From Chara braunii (taxonomy: Eukaryota; Streptophyta; Charophyceae; Charales; Characeae), in contig BFEA01000198.1 in NCBI GenBank assembly GCA_003427395.1, positions 244,714-276,348 on the forward strand: a stretch of DNA of 31,635 nt, given 5' to 3'. Position 1 is the stretch's first letter, and every line of letters begins with the position of its first letter. This document shows positions 22,476 to 30,774 of this stretch, one piece after another. The notes beneath the pieces were generated by a model. The model did not search any database. It was not told the origin of the DNA and saw only the letters and a list, made by a program, of their open reading frames with translations. A program made the position numbers and the translations under genes.

Positions 22476-25400
22476 CACTACCATCATCACCCGATTAGAA
22501 CGTACAGTCATTCTCTCCCCTCTATCTAGACTGGAACTTGCCCCAAATACAGCTATGATGAGCGTACGTTCTATTTAGGGGAAGATGATAGCACATCCTC
22601 TAGTATAGTGGTGACGAATTATCATCATATGTTTTCAAACATTGATCAGCACAACCTGTACATGGCCATCATCAACAGACATGACAGGACAAATCGGAGT
22701 TGGGAGTGCCCTTTACCAGAATGACCCTGTCTCTATACTCGTTCAACTGAATGTGTGCAGCCACGTGCTCCTCCACCTGCAGGATAACATCACATGCACA
22801 AAGAACATATCTTTCAGATAAGCCAAGGATTCGAGATGTGAGGTGAATGCAGAGCACAGGAGAACAAAGGGAGAGAAACAGGAAGCACCTGAAGAGAGAG
22901 GACAAAACAACAAGTGGAAGCAACAAAAGTTATATACCTCATCGATAACGTACTCGAATTGTCACTGTTTGCTTTGAAATTGCGATTTCCTTGGAAGGTC
23001 GTAACTATTTCCATCCCAAAAGGGATTTCCTTGGAAGATCGTAACGATTTCAATCCCAAAAAGAACCCCAACGCATGCTCCACTTGCATCATCGCCCCTT
23101 TCTTGGACAGTTCACCAAGAGAGGAAATTTGTCAAAATCTTCGTCAACCATCGCACTGACATGTCAAATTTATTAATAAAATGTTACATTGTCAAGTTAA
23201 ATATGCAATTCATTGACTTCATACAATACCAGAATTCACTAAATTGCAAAGCGGGGCACAACTGCAACATCCGCAGAGGAAGTGATAACAGGAGAGAGTT
23301 TTTTCTATTTTATTTTAATATCTTTTTTTTTTCGAGACGGGAGGCATTGTTACATATATAGTGTCACATATCTTTGAGAGAGCGCACTTTGGGAAACAAA
23401 AGATAAAATACACAAGACAAACATGAAGAGCATACTGAAACCATTTTTCTCCTTCTTCCTTTAACTCCCCTCCACCGGGCCTCTCACACAAGGCTCGCCA
23501 CATTGATGAAGTTGAGCACAATCTGCCCGCATCCCTTGTTAATAACGGCCCACTTGTACGCCGTGGGAAAGAGGCAGAATAAGGGGGAGAAGATGAACAA
23601 AGAGAAGAGAGGGGGAGAGAAGACAAAACAAAGAACGAGGGAAAGTAAGGAGTGTGGAAGGAAGATTGAAGCAAAGAAGAGGATAAGAAACGGCTCAAGA
23701 ATTAGTCTGTCCTTGACGACAGAGAGGACAAACATTGTAAGAATGTGGTCGATGAACACATGGAAGACCTAGCTGAACATTCTCACAACAACAACTGCCA
23801 CGCCGACGGCTGCCATTGAGAATGCCCAGCATACACTCCCGACAAATGGCATGTCAATTGCAGGCCAACATGAAGGAAGAACAGTCACTACAAAAGACCA
23901 TGCATTCAGTATAGCACCCATGGACACAAAGTGGACATATAGTGAGGGTGCCTGCAGTCAGGAACGGAGGGAAAGTCCTCTACACACGTGCATGCAGAAA
24001 CTATGGCATTGTAGTGAGTGTGACAGAGACGAAAGCACATATCTATGAGCTAATGCTATCCCAGAAGTTGGGCAGCAGAAGCAGATGCCTGAAACTATCG
24101 AGAAAAGAAAAAACATTTATGACTCTTCTGTAGTGCTCAGGAAAAAAACGCCTAAGACAATCGGAAAAAGCAAAAACATGTATGATCCTTCTCTAGTACT
24201 TATGACGATATCACTGTACATGTATTGTGGTAGCTGATGAGTTTTTTTTTTTTTGGGGGGGGGGAGTTCCCTTTTCACAAAACAGTCAGGGTTGTAGAAG
24301 GGCGGCAGGCAATGATGCACATTTTTTTTAATCTTTCCTGCTCTTACATTACTTCTTAAGAAAATATGGGTGGCAGTTGATCCTTACCGTTGCCCCCACA
24401 AAGTCCGAGAGACCAAGAGCATAAGCAAATATAGGTCTTCCCTGCCAGGACGCAAAGAAAAGGAGCACAGCCACATCAGCAAAGCCTCAATTCACTTCAA
24501 CGGACACAGACGGGGCATCCAGATCGACCAGGAATGGCGCAGGCAGAAAAGGAGAGGTAGGAAACTTCCAGGAACATAAGTTGCTAAAGAATAAATGACT
24601 TAATCTATGTGCGATAGCACCCTATGCAGTTCTTTGCACCCCGTGGCAAGCTAGCAAATAAAAACGGGCATAGGAACACTACTCTCCGCCTTGTCGGAGG
24701 CTGTCAGAGGTGAGAGCCCAATGGACAGAGCACTTCGGGTCCAGGCGCATGCGTGAGTGTGCCAACAGTGGCATCCATCAGGGACAAGGTGGATAAAGTA
24801 CAAGTCATCCATCAGGGACAAGGTGGATAAAGTACAAGTGTGAGTATGCCCGTGCTCATGCTTCCTTTCTATTCATCTTTTGTTTATAGACAAAAACTAT
24901 TGTACCAATGTTATCAGCGGTGACTCCAATTGAGCGCCCCAGAGAATGGGACAGATCAATCAACTTGAGAAACGACTGCCTTCCCCCGAATAGAACGTAC
25001 GGTCATTATAGCCATATTTTTTGGATCACCTTTAAGTCCAGATCCAGCAGAAATGACCGCACATTCTTTTCAGAGGAAGAAGGTAGCCATCCCTGACAAC
25101 AACATGAATGTGATATATGCCTCAATTTTTTTGAGAAGGCAACGACTTGCTGCTCCATGGAGTTTGATGCCCAGCGACTCTCCGGCAAACCCCGGCAGTG
25201 AGTGGAAGACTGGTTGCAAAGACATGACAAACATGTTCTCACCACCATCAAAGAAATATCACTTGTTATTTATACTTGAATTGACAAGCTGCTAACGCAG
25301 AGCTGAGCGCATGCAGAAATAGAATTCAAAACAACTGATGCAGATGCGGATGACAGAGAGCGAAATTCTGACAGGTAGCACACCTTGTTGCAGTATCCTC

Positions 25401-28400
25401 TGAAAGCGATGAGGCTACCATGGCGAACCCTCTTCAAAACATCCTCCGTCAGGTCCCGCTGTCACATCAACCAAGAGTTCACAAACCAGAAAAGGAATGC
25501 TCATGTTAGCCTTGTAATGGCTGGCAAAACTTCAAAGAATCGCTCAACCAATCACTTGCATAAGGTCTCAAGTTCTCTATTTCTCCTTCTTAAGGTTCCC
25601 TTAACATTTTTCTTCCCTCATGGCACTTGTACATTGTCCGTCATTAAACAAACAGGCATCATCTCATCCAAACATGCATCATCTCGCTGGCCCGCACTCC
25701 ACAACAGAACATTCTACATGCACTTGGATGACTTCTGGACCCGATACATTCAAAACGTTGGACTCCTCTGGATGCAGCTGGTCCAGAAAGCGTCCAATTG
25801 CATGTGGAGTGTTGTGTACATCTCATCACTTTTTTCATGCTTTTTAACAAATCAGCTATCTGCCAGCAACACATAAGCCAAAATAAACAGGACACACAAC
25901 TCCAGCCAGGATGCACTTTGCTACGTGCGCAGGGCAAGCAGAACCCAAGATAAAATTGAATCAGAGGATTCAGAAACGAAAAAAAAAAAAAAAAAAAAAC
26001 AGACTTGACAGAGAGATCACATCCTCCAGGCCAGATAGATACTGCTTCATATAAGGCAGAAAAAACAAGACGAGACACACAGAAATCACATTTTACAAAT
26101 TTCCAGGCAATAAAGATAAAGATGATGCAGCCCAAGCGGGCTAGCTCAGTTGGTTGAGCACGTAAGTGGTATTCAGGAGCGTGGGTTCGATTCCCCACGT
26201 CGTCCATTCGATCCCCCACGGCCCCCTGTGATGCAATTCGGGTTCACCAGCGGAGATATTTGGCTTGGGCCTCCTGGCTGGTTGTGAAAGTTGGTTAGGC
26301 TTTCCAGCTCATGCCAGGTGTTAGGAACCAGGGTGCTAGTCCCCGCATACAGCAGAATAGAAGACTGGAAACTGGACCCATAACCTTGAGCATCCCTTGG
26401 AAAAACTGGACATATATGTAGACAGGTAGGTAGCGTGAGGTATATGAGTGAAGAATATAGATTCGTTTAAAAAAAAAAAAAAAAAAAAAAGATGATGCCT
26501 TTATCAGTATGCAGAAGGAGCAAGGGAAGCTGAGGTCAACTGTGAGAGCCTCTGAACAAGCATCCAAGACCATTCTTGATGCTAAGAATGCACGGAAGGT
26601 GAGTGATTCCCATGCAGTCAGCAGATCGAAACAGCTCCACTGACCCAGCCCATGTGGGTGAATGATAAGCGCATCTAACTGTGGATATGCAGATCACGAG
26701 TTCGACTCCTGATCAGGTCAGATATGCACAACTCCGTTCTGGGCTGCTCGTCGTTCCAGGAAAAAGAAAGGACGTACAAAACCATTTCAAAGGAACTAAC
26801 AATCAAAACCCAGCACTGTCACACCTATGCCATTCAGAGTCAGTCGAAGACTACAGAAGACTGATTCAGTTAGCCGCCACTTCACCCGAAGCAGAGTAGG
26901 GCTCTTACCGGTTCAAGCGGTAAGAGCTTTTCGATACAGGCCTGGGCTGGTAGTGAATGTGGCAGGCCGCTTCGAAAAGCGTAGTTGCGGGCTAATGAGC
27001 CTTGGAAGATAGCTTCATCAACTTAGGCAAATGTGAACTGGTGATTTAATCACAAATCCGCGTGCCATGGCGAATGGTGCCTCCAACAGTGAGCACAGCG
27101 CAACGAGAACTTGAACACGACCAAAGTTACCAAACCGATCCAACAGCATCGAACCAAGATCAGACCAGACAGCAGAAAACAAGACCAAAAAAACATCAAA
27201 CGCGAACAACACGGCCAAACCGAACTAAAGCAAATCAACAAAACCAAAATTGCAGAAACCAGCCATATGATGATGCTATGAGCAGGGTTGTGAATGTGCC
27301 CGAGCAGTAAGGGAAAACAGTAGAGGCACCACTTTTTTGCAAGGCTGTGACAGGCAGGTTATCTCATCTGCCACCTACCAGCCCGACACGATGACTCGTA
27401 ACAATCGCCCACAGCTGATTTTCCAGCAGCCTTCAATTCCATGAGCAGCATGTGACCAGTATGCTCAACAGCATCCCAGCCAATAAAAATTTCCAACGAT
27501 TATGATTATGATGAAAACTCATTGATTCCACACCCACTCTAACACAACTCCCCATTGATTACCCAAGTCCTAGGTAGGACCCTCGGGTGACCGCACTCGC
27601 CATTTTGTTTCCACACTCCTTCACAGAATCGGAGGTACTGAAAGCCATTTGAAGTGACCTGGTTGATGTTTGTACTTACACCAAACAAGAGACCAGAGAT
27701 CAAAACTGACTGTTCAAGTCAACTGCCACCTCAGTCCTGCCAGCAGATCTTATGCAAGTTTTCCATGTACGTGTACATGCATGCTCGACAAAAAGTCAAG
27801 GAAAGAAAACTCTTATCACCTGCAAGACATTGTCCACACCCTCCTTGATCCTCCACCGCAGGGAATCTGTCAACTGCATCAGAGCACATAAAAGAGTGGC
27901 GAATCAATTATCAGGTTGAAAAAATCAATAATGAGTTGTTGAAAAGGGGAACTTGTCTCTTCTGCAACTGAACTTTCAGAGGCTGGCCACCAGCAGCAGA
28001 CGTCAGGCAAGAGACGGTTAACGGGGGCCTAAATATTCGCCATTTTCGTTGGCAATTGCGGTGCGAAGTTCATCAAAATTTTTAAAAACAAACGATATGA
28101 GACCATAGTGCAAACATCAAAAAAGGAAACAGGCCAATAAAAACGAAAAAACAAAAAACAAAAAAACACTATGAAACCCTAACACAAAGACACTGTCCGA
28201 GTCAAAATGAAGCGTCCAACAAATCCAGCAAAATGCCAACTTTTTCATTATTGATCCAAACATGTCAAAACTGCACACATGACGTACCCTAAAGGACATA
28301 TATATCACACAAAAAGAAAAACAAGAAAAAAAACAAAAAATCAGCACAATATGACAGTTTCAGCGCAATTCGGTGCAAAATTCGTTGAAAATAACACCCC

Positions 28401-28868
28401 TGGTTAACCACGTGTGTTTGCCATAGAGAGGTTAGAAGAAGGGAGACGGGGGCAGAATGGGAAGCAGGAGAAACTTGGCTGAGTACTGTTTCTATTGAAT
28501 TTATTTGCTTCTGGGTCTTTTACTTCTTCTCTGTGGGTTTCCGTGCCTGTACATTGTGACTGTGATCGCCCTGATGATGCACTACTGTGTATTTCCTCCC
28601 ACCCCTTAGCATTTTTGTAGTCCATGGGCCCATGGCATGTGAATGGTTACATGCATGCTCCATTCAGCCACCATGCAGGTACACGATGTGTCTTTCTGCC
28701 TTATAGAACGGGTCAACGCATTCGAAGTGCATTAGATTTTGTCCATTTGCGTACAAGGATTTCATTTATATATTCAGATCTAGGTGAAGGACAACTAGTA
28801 GTGTCTCCACTTGAACCTGGTTTACCAATTACCAGTAGGAGCCAAAGCTGACCACAGAACAATAGAAA

Positions 28869-28904
<36 letters not shown>

Positions 28905-30734
28905 GCAACCTGTTTACACTCCTCGGGATTCTCGGACATGGCATGTGTCAACCTTCTTGTTCCTCTGCAACCAATATGGATTTTTTGGATCAGATATTAA
29001 ACTGGTCAGGACACATACTACACTGGATCTTAGCCAAAAGGCCGAGAATGGTATTGGAATACCACCATCCCGTGTTTGCCAGAATTAGAAACGTGGCTGG
29101 ACTGGAGCTGAAGGACTCCTCATGTGAGAACGGAGGCTGCACTACAGCACAAATGTTTCTACATTGCTTGTAGCTTCCTGTCCTTCTGGTGCTTTTGCCA
29201 TTCATAGCAGGCCATGCAAGGAAGCATCTTTTTGATGCTCGTCTTCCTTCTTCTGTTCTCTCCTCTGCACCTTATTCCACTCTTCCTCCTCCTCCTCCTC
29301 CTCCTCTCCTTCTCCTCTGCTCCTTTTGCTGCTCCTACTTCCTTCTTCTGTTCCCTCTTCTGCACATTATTCCACCCTTCTTCTTCCTCCTCCTCCTCCT
29401 CCTGCTCCTGCTGGTGCAGGGCTCATGCTGTGCGAGGATTCTGTAATCTGGATAAAGAAAACTTTAAAGGGTTCAAAGAATTCAAAGGGCAAATTGCCTT
29501 TCCTTAAACCAACAGTCTATTCGAAGCCATATTGACAAACCGAGAAATGGATTTTGCCGAGCCCAAGTGGCCGGTACTGGCCGTTGGAAAAATCGGCACA
29601 GTACTTCTACTGGCCTCTGTAGGCATTGGGCGCCCCCCGTAGACATTTTGGGCCAGGAGTTACCGCTCATCAGTTGCTCTTCCGTTCCTGGGCTGAGCGG
29701 CCGAGGGGCGGTACTCGTATAAGAAGACAGTGACTTCGAAAGGACTGGTGGTTTAAGGGGGGTTGGCAGATCAACCATGAGCTCTCAGCAGATTGCCAGC
29801 TTCAACCACAGTACCCTGCCCAGGCAAAAAAAATTGTCTTCCTGAATTCACAGAAGACCTTTGAAGGCTTGGTAGCGGCTCGGTGAAGCCTCGGCGCAGG
29901 CGGTAGCTCGTTTTGAAAACGAGAACAAGCGACCAGAGAGCACAGGAGCAAAAAAAAAAGAGAAGAAAATTGAGGTCCAGTCAAATAAAACGCCTGTGCA
30001 CAGCGTGGATAGTGGCTTCAATTTTGAAACGAGTGCTGTACTCTCCGTACGTACAAATGCATTATGAATCTTCCTCAGAAAATAGGAACAATACAGAAAT
30101 GATTAGCATGGCTCTGCACTACAGTGACACACATCAATCGATGTATGTCAGAGCTACAGTTTGTCGTTTGTGAATGGGAGGCTGTGCACCCGAACAAAGA
30201 AACAGAAGGGGAAAAAACGAGCACCCAACAACATGCAAACTCGAAATGAATCTTCCATGAGAAGATGGATTCGTACAGAGAAGACTAGCATGGCCCTAGG
30301 GCAGGGATGACTGAGGGCCTATCACGGCAAAATCTTTGTTTCCTTCTTTTTTTTTTTTTTTTCCCTCCAACTAACTACTCCAAAATTCCAAACAGATGTC
30401 AGGGAAGGCCTGGCCGAGGGCATACTCCCACTAGAGCTGTCCACAATGTATTTGACCACTTTCACGGCCAAATCATTGTTTTCTTTTCTTCTTTTTCTTT
30501 CCTTCCTGTTACAACCCTGCCCGCAAGGCAGAGCTCAGTCCACGTTCTCGGGAATGGCCCTCGCTGAGGGCATACTCACACTAGAACGTTCCGGAATGTA
30601 TCTGACGACTATCACGGCCAAATGTTGGTTTCCTTTTTTTTCTTTTGTTTCTTTCCTCTTCTACACGTTCACTGGAATGCCCCTCACTCAGGCACAAAAC
30701 ACGGGGGGAAAGAGAGAAAAAAAAGAAAAGCAAA

Positions 30735-30774
<40 letters not shown>

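Larger units (their letters stand above)
30066..30700 (+). repeat. Degenerate U6-like tandem array
   Basis: Four to five related units. ATGAATCTTCC recurs at 30065 and 30247. CACGGC(A/C)AAAT recurs at 30323, 30463 and 30613, each time followed by a T-rich tract. GAGGGC-type and CTCAC-type pieces also recur. The first two units contain recognisable U6 cores; the later ones keep only AATGGCCCTCGCTGAGGGC-like traces. Confidence 0.6.

Noticed and set aside
22297-22578. Open frame with a long lysine run
   Set aside because: Produced by the 63-nt poly(A) tract.
24228-24250. CTGATGAG considered as a hammerhead ribozyme core
   Set aside because: No matching GAAA strand or flanking stems; followed by T and G homopolymers.
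25385-25876. 163-residue plus-strand open frame
   Set aside because: It overlaps the minus-strand Sec14 exon (25384-25458) and the foldback at 25694-25820; no family motif on the plus strand.
27690-27725. Possible extra minus-strand exon ending before GTAAGT (SFDLWSLVW)
   Set aside because: The neighbouring Sec14 exons already join in phase and sequence without it; the family has no such segment there.
28571-28590. CTGATGATG considered as a ribozyme or C/D box motif
   Set aside because: No partner motif at a suitable distance.
29189-29535. Leu/Ser/Pro-rich open frames
   Set aside because: Low-complexity CTT/TCC tract inside an intron.
29870-29900. Possible U4 snRNA relic (GCGGCTCGGTGAAGCCTC)
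   Set aside because: Only about 14 of 18 bases resemble a U4 segment and nothing around it continues the match.
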